Origin: Claveliimonas stercoravium
GTDB lineage: Bacteria > Bacillota > Clostridia > Lachnospirales > Lachnospiraceae
Direction of reading: 5' to 3'
Length of the DNA stretch: 24,935 nucleotides
Assembly (NCBI GenBank): GCA_019117345.1
Contig: DWZW01000019.1
Location: forward strand, 1-24,935
Below, piece after piece: positions 1 through 6,807 of the stretch. Numbering within the stretch: position 1 is the stretch's first letter; every line of letters begins with the position of its first letter. The notes under the pieces were generated by a model. That model worked only from the letters and a program-made list of their open reading frames with translations, was not told where the DNA came from and made no database searches. A program made the position numbers and the translations under genes.

Positions 1-6
1 TGCGGA

Positions 7-471
7 TCACAGCCTGTAGTGCTTCCGCATCTCCCGCCTTTTCTCTGCATTCTTCCATTCTTCCTTTTCATCCTCTGTCTCCAGCTCCAGCCGGGGCACT
101 CGGGTGGGATGGTCGTTCTCATCCAGCGCCACCATGGTAAAGTAGGCCCGGTTGATGAGGGTCCGGTTGCGGTCCAGGTCCTCCACGCAGGAGTCCACTT
201 TTACTTCCATGGATGTGTTTCCCACGTACGTCACCTTTCCCGTGATCACAACCACATCCTTCTGATAGGCGCCCCGCAGGAAGCTTAAGTTGTCCACGGA
301 GGCGGTGATCACATTTTTTCTTGTATGCCGTTTCGCCACAAGCCCGGCCAGCTCATCCATCCACTGCATGAGGATCCCTCCGAACAGTCGTCCCGCCGCA
401 TTGAGGTGGTTGGGACGCACCATGTGGACAGTCTCCGATACGGACTCTGATACTTTTCTGCTCTCTGTCAT
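7..471 (-). CDS. acyl-CoA thioesterase, hot-dog fold (YciA/BFIT-like)
   Basis: A 154-residue single hot-dog-domain protein that probably hydrolyses acyl-CoA thioesters in the cytoplasm; the substrate chain length cannot be told from the sequence. The family signature is clear at residues 21-40: N24 in NHLNAAGRLFGG, followed by the WMDE segment with D39, the usual catalytic acid region. The C-terminal 35 residues are charged and probably helical. The open frame runs upstream to 612, but I start at the ATG at 469-471 because an AGGAGA ribosome binding site (481-486) sits 9 nt before it, and the upstream 47 codons look like non-coding AT-rich DNA. It is divergent from the truA-like gene. Family call is secure; physiological role is unknown. 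Confidence 0.85.
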   Translation of the reverse strand: MTESRKVSESVSETVHMVRPNHLNAAGRLFGGILMQWMDELAGLVAKRHTRKNVITASVDNLSFLRGAYQKDVVVITGKVTYVGNTSMEVKVDSCVEDLDRNRTLINRAYFTMVALDENDHPTRVPRLELETEDEKEEWKNAEKRREMRKHYRL

Positions 472-507
472 TTTGCAATCTCTCCTGTCTGTCATTTCTT
501 TGTTCAC

Positions 508-537
508 TGGACAGTATATCAGATAATCTGCTATACT
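508..537 (+). promoter_or_regulatory. sigma-A-type promoter for the truA-like gene
   Basis: TGGACA (508-513), an 18-bp spacer and TATACT (532-537) lie about 50 bp before the truA-like start codon. The match to consensus is good. The opposing minus-strand promoter for the thioesterase would use TATACT at 518-513, with only a weak -35 (TTTTAG, 541-536). Confidence 0.5.
513..537. promoter_or_regulatory. near-perfect 25-bp palindrome between divergent thioesterase and truA-like genes
   Basis: The arms AGTATATCAGAT and ATCTGCTATACT flank a single central A at 525 and match at 11 of 12 positions. The outer ends form outward-facing -10-like hexamers: TATACT on the plus strand (532-537) and TATACT on the minus strand (518-513). 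Symmetry of this size is compatible with a dimeric regulator binding site, or it may simply reflect two back-to-back -10 boxes. No candidate regulator is encoded next to it. Confidence 0.4.
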
Positions 538-589
538 AAAACTGATTTTAGATGTTTTTGTGATTTCATATCGTGATAGGAGGAGAACC

Positions 590-1327
590 ATGCGCAATAT
601 CAAGCTTACCATAGAATACGACGGCAGCCGCTACCAGGGCTGGGTCCGTCTGGGAAAAAACGAGTCCACCAACACCATCTCCAACAAGATCCTGGAGGTC
701 ATCCGGAAAATGACCGGCGAGGACGTGGAGCTCTTCTGCGGAGCCCGCACAGAGGTGGGTGTCCACGCCTACGCCCAGACCGCCAGCTTTAAGACAAACA
801 CGGACATGAAGGACTATGAGATCCAGCACTATCTGAACCGGTATCTGCCTATGGATATCGCCATCATATCAGTGGAGGACATGCCGGAGCGCTTCCACGC
901 CCAGCTGAATGCCAGTTCAAAGATCTACATCTACCGCGCCACCATCAGCGACGTGCCCAGCGTCTTTGACTTCAAGTACACCTACCACTGCTTCCGCAGG
1001 CCGGATATGGATGCCATGAAGGCGGCGGCACAGCTCCTTCTCGGAAGGCATGACTTTAAAAATTTCTCCACGGTAAAACACAACAAGTCCACCGAGCGGG
1101 AGATATACCAGATCGACATCTACGATGACGGGGAGGAGATGCAGATCTCCATGCATGCGGACGACTTTCTGCACAACATGCAGCGGACCATCGTGGGCAC
1201 ACTTCTCGAAGTCGGCCTTGGCACAAGGAAGCCGGAAGATATCACCGCCATCTTTGCCGGTGAGCAACCGGCCAGCGCGCCCTGCGATCCCAAGGGAATG
1301 TATCTGCAGGAAGTGCGATATGAATAA
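590..1327 (+). CDS. truA: TruA-like tRNA pseudouridine synthase with Glu at the catalytic Asp position
   Basis: A 245-residue protein of normal TruA length. TruA converts U38-U40 of tRNA anticodon stems to pseudouridine. Family landmarks are IEYDGSRYQGW near the N-terminus, RFHAQLNAS, GRHDFKNFS, FLHNMQRTIVGTLLEVG and a C-terminal PKGMYLQEVRY. The active-site motif reads ARTEVGVHA, so residue 55 (GAG, 752-754) is Glu where the family has the nucleophilic Asp of RTDxGVHA. The usual GWQ is GWV. I start at the ATG at 590 because AGGAGG (578-583) precedes it; the frame opens at 560. It probably represents a second, divergent TruA paralogue, and activity as a pseudouridine synthase is doubtful. It stands alone between a divergent neighbour and a terminator, not in the ribosomal-protein operon where many Firmicutes keep truA. 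Confidence 0.85.
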   Translation: MRNIKLTIEYDGSRYQGWVRLGKNESTNTISNKILEVIRKMTGEDVELFCGARTEVGVHAYAQTASFKTNTDMKDYEIQHYLNRYLPMDIAIISVEDMPERFHAQLNASSKIYIYRATISDVPSVFDFKYTYHCFRRPDMDAMKAAAQLLLGRHDFKNFSTVKHNKSTEREIYQIDIYDDGEEMQISMHADDFLHNMQRTIVGTLLEVGLGTRKPEDITAIFAGEQPASAPCDPKGMYLQEVRYE

Positions 1328-1344
1328 AGAGGGTAAATTGAGCG

Positions 1345-1376
1345 AAAAGGGAAACCCGTTTGGGCTTCCCTTTTTT
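1345..1376 (+). terminator. intrinsic terminator after the truA-like gene
   Basis: AAAAGGGAA pairs with TTCCCTTTT around an inner CCC/GGG stem with one mismatch and a GTTT loop, followed by a T run to 1376. It begins 17 bp after the stop codon. On the minus strand the same hairpin has a short T run and may also stop transcripts leaving the YjiH-type gene that converges on it. Confidence 0.8.
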
Positions 1377-1405
1377 GTTCTTCCATATATACGGTCTGGT
1401 CATAT

Positions 1406-2764
1406 TCAATAGATCAGATTGGCAAAAAGCACGATAAACGGTATAGCGATCAGGGTCCTCTCCATGAAGACGGCAAAGAGCTTCCAGAAGCCCATCGGCA
1501 CTTCGCTCTTGATGACCACGGTTCCCACCTCGGTCAGATAGATGATCTGCACAAGGGACAGGACACCGATGATGAATTTCGTCTTTACAGCCACCTCGGT
1601 CCCCGCGATCAGGAGGGCCGGGATGAACATGTCTGTAAACCCGACCAGTGTGGCCGGCGCCACGGCAAATGCATCCTCCACGCCGAAGAGCTGCAGATAC
1701 AGCCCCATAGGATAGGAGATCCAGTCAAAGAATGGTGTGTAGGTGGCAATGACCAGGGCCACGACACCCCAGGACGCCACAATGGGGATCAGGTCAAAGA
1801 GGGTTCCCATCATGACTTCCAGACCATTGGTCAGCACGGTGTCCAGATGGAACTGGGACGCTCTCTTACAGCTGGACTCCAGGGCAAATTTCCACAATCC
1901 TTTTTCCTGGGGTCTGTCCTCAGCCACCTGCCGGCCTGTCGCCTCCCGGTATGTATCCGGGATCGTGCGGATGGGCGGGATGCGCACAATGATGACCGCC
2001 AGGATGATGCCGATGACGCAGATGCAGAGATAAAAGACCGGGAAAATAGAGTCCAGCCCGATGGTGTTTGCCACCATCAGGCAGAAGGGCACGGACACAA
2101 GGGAGAAGTTGGTCATAATGTAGGCTGCTTCCCTCTTCGTGTAATACCCTTTCATATACTGCTCTCTTGTCAGGATGACCGCTGCATTGGCCGCTCCGAA
2201 CCAGGATGCGATCAGGTCAACGGAGGCCCTTCCCGGCACGTGGAACAGTGGCCGCACCACAGGCCGGGCGATGACGCCCAGGAATTCCATGATCCCGCAG
2301 TCTGTCAGGAAAGGAAGGACAAAGCTGAAGGCGATCAGGATGCAGAACAGTGTTCCGCACAGGTCAATGATGGTCCCGCCTGTATCCGGGGAGACCACCA
2401 CTTCCGGCCCCACACCTGTCACTACCATGACGCCCGCCACGGCTCCAATGATCTTGGACACAAGATACAGAGGCGTGGTGCAGAAGGCCTTGCTCAGGTA
2501 GCGGTTCTTCCGGATAAAATCCGGCTTTGCAAAAAAGTCATAGGTGCTGAGCACCGCGGACGCCACGATCAGCGTCACCACAATGTAGATCAGGCTGCCC
2601 CCAAAGAGAGCCTGGAGCCACATTTTCACAAAGTCCAGCAGAGTCGTAAAAGAGGACTCATAGGGGATGGGCACCAGGAACATGAGCACGCCGAAGGCTG
2701 ACCCGAAAATAAATTTCAAAAGATTCTTCTTATTTATGTAAGTTTTTTCTGCTGTATTTCCCAT
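1406..2764 (-). CDS. YjiH-family membrane protein (nucleoside-recognition/Gate domain), putative transporter
   Basis: A 452-residue integral membrane protein with roughly ten hydrophobic segments, the usual length for the Firmicute YjiH family. The stretch around ASWFGAANAAVILTREQYM followed by GYYTKREAAYIM and FSLVSVPF is characteristic of Gate-domain proteins. Substrates of this family are not established; the nucleoside name comes from distant similarity only. The start codon overlaps the stop of the dehydrogenase gene by one base (TAATG at 2766-2762), so translation is probably coupled. As the last gene of the aminotransferase-dehydrogenase operon, it may import the amino acid or export the 2-hydroxy acid product, which is inference. 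Confidence 0.75.
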   Translation of the reverse strand: MGNTAEKTYINKKNLLKFIFGSAFGVLMFLVPIPYESSFTTLLDFVKMWLQALFGGSLIYIVVTLIVASAVLSTYDFFAKPDFIRKNRYLSKAFCTTPLYLVSKIIGAVAGVMVVTGVGPEVVVSPDTGGTIIDLCGTLFCILIAFSFVLPFLTDCGIMEFLGVIARPVVRPLFHVPGRASVDLIASWFGAANAAVILTREQYMKGYYTKREAAYIMTNFSLVSVPFCLMVANTIGLDSIFPVFYLCICVIGIILAVIIVRIPPIRTIPDTYREATGRQVAEDRPQEKGLWKFALESSCKRASQFHLDTVLTNGLEVMMGTLFDLIPIVASWGVVALVIATYTPFFDWISYPMGLYLQLFGVEDAFAVAPATLVGFTDMFIPALLIAGTEVAVKTKFIIGVLSLVQIIYLTEVGTVVIKSEVPMGFWKLFAVFMERTLIAIPFIVLFANLIY

Positions 2765-3843
2765 TATTCTCCCAGCTCCTCCACTTCTCTCATGGCCTCA
2801 AAGATCATATCCTCCGTCACCGGGTAAGGAATATGCTCCATGTCAGGACCTGTCACCGTCTCCCTCAGGACCGCCTCCAGATATTCCCTGTCAAGGGGAA
2901 CGCCCATCTCTTTCAGCGTGGAGGGAATACCCAGCTTTTCAAGAAACTTCTTCGCCTCCCCGAGGCGCTCTCTGTCCTGGTCCACCGCAAGCTGCACCAG
3001 AACGCCGTAGGCCACCACGTCTCCGTGGAGGTACTTCTCCTCAAAGCCCGGGAGGAGCACAAGCCCGTAATATACCGAGTGGGCGATGGCGCAGTTGTAG
3101 TCATCCAGCACCATCAAGGATACCATGCCTGTGCTGACGATATTTGCCAGCACTGCCTGCTGCAGGGCAAAGGATGGCTCATGTCTTTTGCAGTCCGCAA
3201 GAGCCTGGACACCGTGCTCCAGGAGGGGGCCATAACACAGGTTGCTGATCTCCCTGCCCAGGGCAGAGCTGTGATCCAGCCTGTCTCCTCTGGCCGCGAA
3301 GTGACACTCAAAAAATTTACCCATCGTATCTCCCATGCCGGCCCGCAGATACTCCCAAGGCGCATCCGCAATGACGCGGGTATTGATAAAACAGTGCCTT
3401 GCCGGCTTGTCATAAAAGTAAAAGCTGTCAAAATTTCCATCTTCCCTGTACACCACAGACAGGGCTGTCGTTGCCGCACAGGTGGCTGCAATGGTTGGGA
3501 AGGTAAAGACCGGAAGTCCGGCTCTCTCGGCAGCTCCCTTTGCTGTGTCCAGCGCCTTGCCACCGCCCATGCCAAAGATCATGTCCGCTCCCAGCTCCTT
3601 CGCCCGGTCCGCCCACCGGTCAATAGTCTTGTAGGTGCAGTCTGATCCGAACTCCACAGACTCCAAAACGACAAGGTCCGTCCCCTTCAGGACCTCCTCA
3701 AGAAGCCCGCCTGCGGCGTCCATGGCTTTTCGCCCGCCGATCAGGAAGATCTTTGTTCCAAAAGGACGGCAGACCTGGGGCACCTGCACGTAGGCGTCCT
3801 CCCCGATGGTGTAATTTGCAAAAAATACTGAATATGATCTCAT
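2764..3843 (-). CDS. iron/zinc-dependent alcohol dehydrogenase, HcxA (YbdH)/GldA-like
   Basis: A 359-residue NAD(P)-linked dehydrogenase of the glycerol-dehydrogenase-like metal-dependent family. Visible features are the dinucleotide-binding GGGKALDTAKG (residues 93-103) and three metal ligands: D172 in AGMGDTMGKF, H255 in AIAHSVYYG and H273 in YLHGDVVAYG. Relatives include glycerol dehydrogenase and E. coli HcxA (YbdH), which reduces 2-oxo acids to 2-hydroxy acids. The gene overlaps the aminotransferase gene by 4 bases (ATGA) and the transporter gene by one. In E. coli ybdH also sits beside an aminotransferase gene (ybdL), which favours an HcxA-like role over glycerol oxidation. The family is secure; the substrate is inferred from context. 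Confidence 0.8.
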   Translation of the reverse strand: MRSYSVFFANYTIGEDAYVQVPQVCRPFGTKIFLIGGRKAMDAAGGLLEEVLKGTDLVVLESVEFGSDCTYKTIDRWADRAKELGADMIFGMGGGKALDTAKGAAERAGLPVFTFPTIAATCAATTALSVVYREDGNFDSFYFYDKPARHCFINTRVIADAPWEYLRAGMGDTMGKFFECHFAARGDRLDHSSALGREISNLCYGPLLEHGVQALADCKRHEPSFALQQAVLANIVSTGMVSLMVLDDYNCAIAHSVYYGLVLLPGFEEKYLHGDVVAYGVLVQLAVDQDRERLGEAKKFLEKLGIPSTLKEMGVPLDREYLEAVLRETVTGPDMEHIPYPVTEDMIFEAMREVEELGE

Positions 3844-5018
3844 GATAACAACTCCTGTAACTTTCCAAGGCGGCTGATCGCCTCGTCGATGGTCTCTTTT
3901 TCTCTGGCAAAATGCAGTCGGATCAGATGGTTCACTTCTTCTTTAAAGAAGCTGGAACCCGGCACAGCGGCCACACCGATATTTTTGATCATCCACTCGC
4001 AAAACTCCAGGTCCGTGTAACCCGCAAATCTGGGCAGATCCAGGAATTTCTGTATATCGATCAGGACAAAATAGGTACCCTGTGGAACATTGTGAGCCAG
4101 TCCGATGCGGTCCAGCCCGGCCAGGAAATAGTCCCTCTTCTCTGTGTAGATCTTTTTCAGGTCTTCATAGTAGCTGTCCGGGAAGTTCAGCCCCGCCACA
4201 GCTGCCTCCTGGAGGGGCGCTGCCGCTCCCACCGTCAGGAAATCGTGGACCTTCTTGGCCGCTTCCACCACTTCCTCCGGCCCGATGAGATATCCAAGGC
4301 GCCATCCGGTGATGGAGTAAGTCTTGGAGAGGGAATTGCAGGTGATGGTGTGTTCATACATGCCCGGCAGGGAAGCCATACATGTGTGATGATAGGGCTC
4401 ATACACCATATGCTCGTACACCTCATCTGTCACCACAAAGGCGTCATATTTCACAGCCAGCTCTCCGATGGCCGTCAGCTCATCCCTGGAGAACACCTTT
4501 CCGCAGGGGTTTGAAGGGTTGCAGACAATGATAGCTTTCGCCCCCGCCTTAAATCCCTCCTCCACAAGGGAGATATCGAAAGTGTACGCCGGCGGCACCA
4601 GGGGGATATAGATAGGATCCGCACCGGACAAGATAGCGTCCGCCCCGTAATTTTCATAGAAAGGCGAGAACACCATCACCTTGTCCCCGGGATTGCAGAT
4701 GGTCATCATGGCACACATCATGGCCTCTGTGCCGCCGCATGTCACCACGATCTCCGTCTCCGGGTCAATGGCCCGCCCGATGGCTTTCTCCTGCTTTCTT
4801 GCCAGGGCCTGGCGGAAATTTTCCGCCCCGAATGTAATGGAATACTGGTGAGGTCCCTTGTAGGCCGCCTCTGCCAGGGCGTCCATGATCTCCTGCGGCG
4901 GATCAAAATCCGGAAATCCCTGGGATAGATTGATCGCTCCGTATTCATCGCTGATCCGGGTCATCCTGCGGATCACTGAGTCGGTAAATGTGCCCACTCT
5001 CTCACTTAATTTTGGCAT
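3840..5018 (-). CDS. PLP-dependent class I/II aminotransferase (YbdL/kynurenine-aminotransferase-like)
   Basis: A 392-residue fold-type I aminotransferase. Motifs in order are INLSQGFPDFDPP (residues 29-41), a YENYG loop, CNPSNPCGK with N170, VVTDEVYEHM with D198 and Y201, the Schiff-base lysine K232 in NSLSKTYSITGWRLGY, and a C-terminal LIRLHFA whose Arg should bind the substrate carboxylate. The opening motif resembles YbdL and kynurenine/glutamine transaminase K enzymes, which accept methionine and aromatic amino acids. I start at the ATG at 5016-5018 (MPKLSERV): AGGAGA at 5028-5033 is correctly spaced, while the ATG at 5036 overlaps that site. It is the first gene of a three-gene operon and divergent from a MerR regulator. 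Substrate specificity cannot be read from the sequence. Confidence 0.85.
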   Translation of the reverse strand: MPKLSERVGTFTDSVIRRMTRISDEYGAINLSQGFPDFDPPQEIMDALAEAAYKGPHQYSITFGAENFRQALARKQEKAIGRAIDPETEIVVTCGGTEAMMCAMMTICNPGDKVMVFSPFYENYGADAILSGADPIYIPLVPPAYTFDISLVEEGFKAGAKAIIVCNPSNPCGKVFSRDELTAIGELAVKYDAFVVTDEVYEHMVYEPYHHTCMASLPGMYEHTITCNSLSKTYSITGWRLGYLIGPEEVVEAAKKVHDFLTVGAAAPLQEAAVAGLNFPDSYYEDLKKIYTEKRDYFLAGLDRIGLAHNVPQGTYFVLIDIQKFLDLPRFAGYTDLEFCEWMIKNIGVAAVPGSSFFKEEVNHLIRLHFAREKETIDEAISRLGKLQELLS

Positions 5019-5046
5019 GATCGTTTGTCTCCTCATCTATTTAAAA

Positions 5047-5075
5047 TTGACTGTCCTGTCTATCCCGATTATAAT
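5047..5075 (+). promoter_or_regulatory. sigma-A promoter of the merR-family gene
   Basis: TTGACT (5047-5052), a 17-bp spacer and a perfect TATAAT (5070-5075) point at the regulator gene. The operator dyad (5081-5097) starts just downstream of the -10, at about the transcription start, so the regulator would be expected to repress its own synthesis while activating the divergent operon. Confidence 0.65.
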
Positions 5076-5101
5076 AAAGTATACCGTTACGGTATAGTCA
5101 A
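5071..5101 (-). promoter_or_regulatory. MerR-type promoter of the aminotransferase operon, with operator dyad in a 19-bp spacer
   Basis: On the minus strand TTGACT (5101-5096) is followed by 19 bp and then TATTAT (5076-5071). The spacer holds the dyad TATACCG-TAA-CGGTATA (5097-5081, with a 3-bp centre). An over-long 19-20 bp spacer carrying a dyad is the hallmark of promoters that MerR-family proteins activate by untwisting DNA. A TATAAT at 5073-5068 is an alternative -10 with a 22-bp spacer. The adjacent divergent gene encodes a MerR-family protein, so it is the obvious regulator. Confidence 0.7.
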
Positions 5102-5118
5102 GGAGAAAATGTATAATT

Positions 5119-5979
5119 ATGCAAAAATTAGACATTCCATGCATAAAAACCGGGGAATTTGCCGCTCTGTGCGGCACCAACAAGCGGACCCTCTTTCACT
5201 ACGACGAGATCGGCCTTTTCTCTCCCGCTCTCACAGATGAAAAAGGATACCGCTATTACAGCGAAAACCAGTGCGATGTCTTTTTCACCATCACCTGCCT
5301 GAAAGAGCTGGGCATGCCTCTTAAGAAGATCAAGGACTACATAGACAACCGCAGCCCGGACAGCTTAGAAAGACTTCTGCTCACACAGCAGGAAAAGGTG
5401 GAGGCAGAGCTGGCTCAGCTCCGGCGCATCCGCACCGTCATTGAGACAAAGCTCTCCCTTGTCAGACAGGCCAGAGACTTTCAGGATGTACAAGGCCTCT
5501 CCCCTGTTCTCCTGGAAGAGCAGACAAAAAAAGAACTGCTGGTACTCAGCAGTCCTCTGTATACATCTGACCATGACAAGATCTTCTCCGTGCTCTGCAG
5601 CCACATCGGCCTGTGCAGCCGTGAACATCTCAACTGCGGCCACCCCTACGGCGCCATGCTCCCCACCCCGGCTCTGCAGGAGGGAGACTATGAGACTTAT
5701 GCATGTTTTTTCACCAAGACTTCTTTCTCCGTGGACGCACTCCCGCCGGACACACAGGTACACATCAAGCCGGCCGGCACCTATGCCGCCGTCTACCTGC
5801 GGGGCGACTACTACCGTTCCGAGGAAGCCTGCCGTCGGCTTCTTGCCTTTGCAGGGGAAAATGGCCTGTCTCCTGGCAGTTTTGTCTACAAGGAAGCCGT
5901 GCTGGATGAGCTCTCGGCAGATGAGGAACACTATCTCACAAGAATTTCTCTATTATGCGGCCATAAAGAAAGGCAGTAA
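5119..5979 (+). CDS. MerR-family transcriptional regulator with GyrI-like effector domain
   Basis: A 286-residue protein. Residues about 9-77 are a MerR winged helix-turn-helix (CGTNKRTLFHYDEIGLFSP, then GYRYYSENQ). A dimerising coiled coil follows at about 80-118, and a C-terminal domain of about 150 residues has the look of the GyrI-like small-molecule-binding fold of BmrR/TipA-type regulators. No Cys cluster typical of metal sensors is evident, so an organic ligand is more likely. AAGGAG (5100-5105) precedes the start with a rather long 13-nt gap. It is divergent from the aminotransferase operon and shares a promoter region that fits MerR activation. The ligand may be the amino acid, the oxo acid or the hydroxy acid of that operon, which is inference. 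Confidence 0.85.
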   Translation: MQKLDIPCIKTGEFAALCGTNKRTLFHYDEIGLFSPALTDEKGYRYYSENQCDVFFTITCLKELGMPLKKIKDYIDNRSPDSLERLLLTQQEKVEAELAQLRRIRTVIETKLSLVRQARDFQDVQGLSPVLLEEQTKKELLVLSSPLYTSDHDKIFSVLCSHIGLCSREHLNCGHPYGAMLPTPALQEGDYETYACFFTKTSFSVDALPPDTQVHIKPAGTYAAVYLRGDYYRSEEACRRLLAFAGENGLSPGSFVYKEAVLDELSADEEHYLTRISLLCGHKERQ

Positions 5980-6022
5980 AAAACCGCTGTGAGGGCAGAT
6001 CTGCCTCTGCCGCACAGCGGTT
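5978..6022 (-). terminator. intrinsic terminator shared by the deoR operon and the merR gene
   Basis: AACCGCTGTG (5982-5991) pairs with CACAGCGGTT (6013-6022), with an inner self-complementary GGCAGATCTGCC in the loop. Read on the minus strand it ends in a T run (5983-5978), so it is a strong terminator for the DeoR operon. On the plus strand it lies immediately after the merR stop but has a poorer T run. Confidence 0.8.
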
Positions 6023-6028
6023 CACTCT

Positions 6029-6775
6029 TTACACATATATCAGCCGTACATCCGACTTTTCTGCTTTTTTCCGGTCTTCTGCGCTCAGCCTGCCTGTAGT
6101 GATCACAGCCGTATAATCCGCCAGATGGTTGACTTTTGTCACGGCCTGTTTTCCGAATTTGGATTCATCCACTACCAGATACGCCTTCCGGCATCTCTGG
6201 AGAGCTTTCCTCTTCAGAAAAGCCTTGTCTACCGTCGGTGTGAAAACCTCCAGCTCTTCATTGATGGATGCGGCCCCGAAAAAGCCCACATCAAATCGGA
6301 AATCTTCCAGCATCTGCGTCGCATAATAGCCCAGCATGCTTCCGGTACTTTTCTGTACCATTCCGCCGCACAGCAGCAGCTCAGCCTGGCTGTTTTTCAG
6401 AAGTCCGGCAATCTCCAGGTCATTGGTCATGACCATGATATCTGGCACGTTCTGGATAGCTTTTGCAATTTCATAGGTGGTCGTCCCGGCGTCCAGATAA
6501 ATGTTGTCTCCCGCCGAGACGAGGGGCGCGCACCTGGCGGCCAGTCTCACCTTGTCCTGCATATGGCTGGTACTCTTGTCTGCGTAAGTCACTTCCTGCT
6601 TTGCCACCGCACCTCCATGGCATCGCTCAAGTATATTGTCTTCCTGCAGTTTTTCCAGATCCCTTCTGATCGTCATTGTGCTGACTTTCAGATCGTGAGC
6701 CAGGTCATCCACCTGCACACTCCCCTGCACTCTGATCAATTCCGCTATCTTTGCCTGCCTCTCTGCTGCCAGCAT
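6029..6775 (-). CDS. DeoR/GlpR-family transcriptional regulator
   Basis: A 248-residue sugar-phosphate-responsive repressor type. The N-terminal DeoR helix-turn-helix spans about residues 20-43 and ends in STMTIRRDLEKL. The C-terminal sugar-isomerase-like sensor domain contains DAGTTTYEIA (95-104) and the conserved MTNDLEIA segment. The frame opens with GTG at 6784, but I start at the ATG at 6773-6775, because GAGGTG (6782-6787) lies 6 nt ahead of it and overlaps the GTG. It is the last gene of the kinase-pdxA2-gntP operon, 32 bp after gntP, and probably autoregulates that operon through the GTTTGTTTTCGT repeats upstream of the kinase. The likely inducer is a phosphorylated four-carbon acid, which is inference. 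Confidence 0.87.
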   Translation of the reverse strand: MLAAERQAKIAELIRVQGSVQVDDLAHDLKVSTMTIRRDLEKLQEDNILERCHGGAVAKQEVTYADKSTSHMQDKVRLAARCAPLVSAGDNIYLDAGTTTYEIAKAIQNVPDIMVMTNDLEIAGLLKNSQAELLLCGGMVQKSTGSMLGYYATQMLEDFRFDVGFFGAASINEELEVFTPTVDKAFLKRKALQRCRKAYLVVDESKFGKQAVTKVNHLADYTAVITTGRLSAEDRKKAEKSDVRLIYV

Positions 6776-6807
6776 ACAAATCACCTCTTAAGGATTATTG
6801 TACACGA

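Noticed and set aside
472..612. 47-residue N-terminal extension of the thioesterase
   Set aside because: It would span the divergent promoter region and ignore the well-placed AGGAGA before the ATG at 471.
1847..2701. 284-codon plus-strand open frame, His/Asp/Gln-rich
   Set aside because: Antisense to the YjiH-type membrane protein; its odd composition mirrors hydrophobic codons on the other strand.
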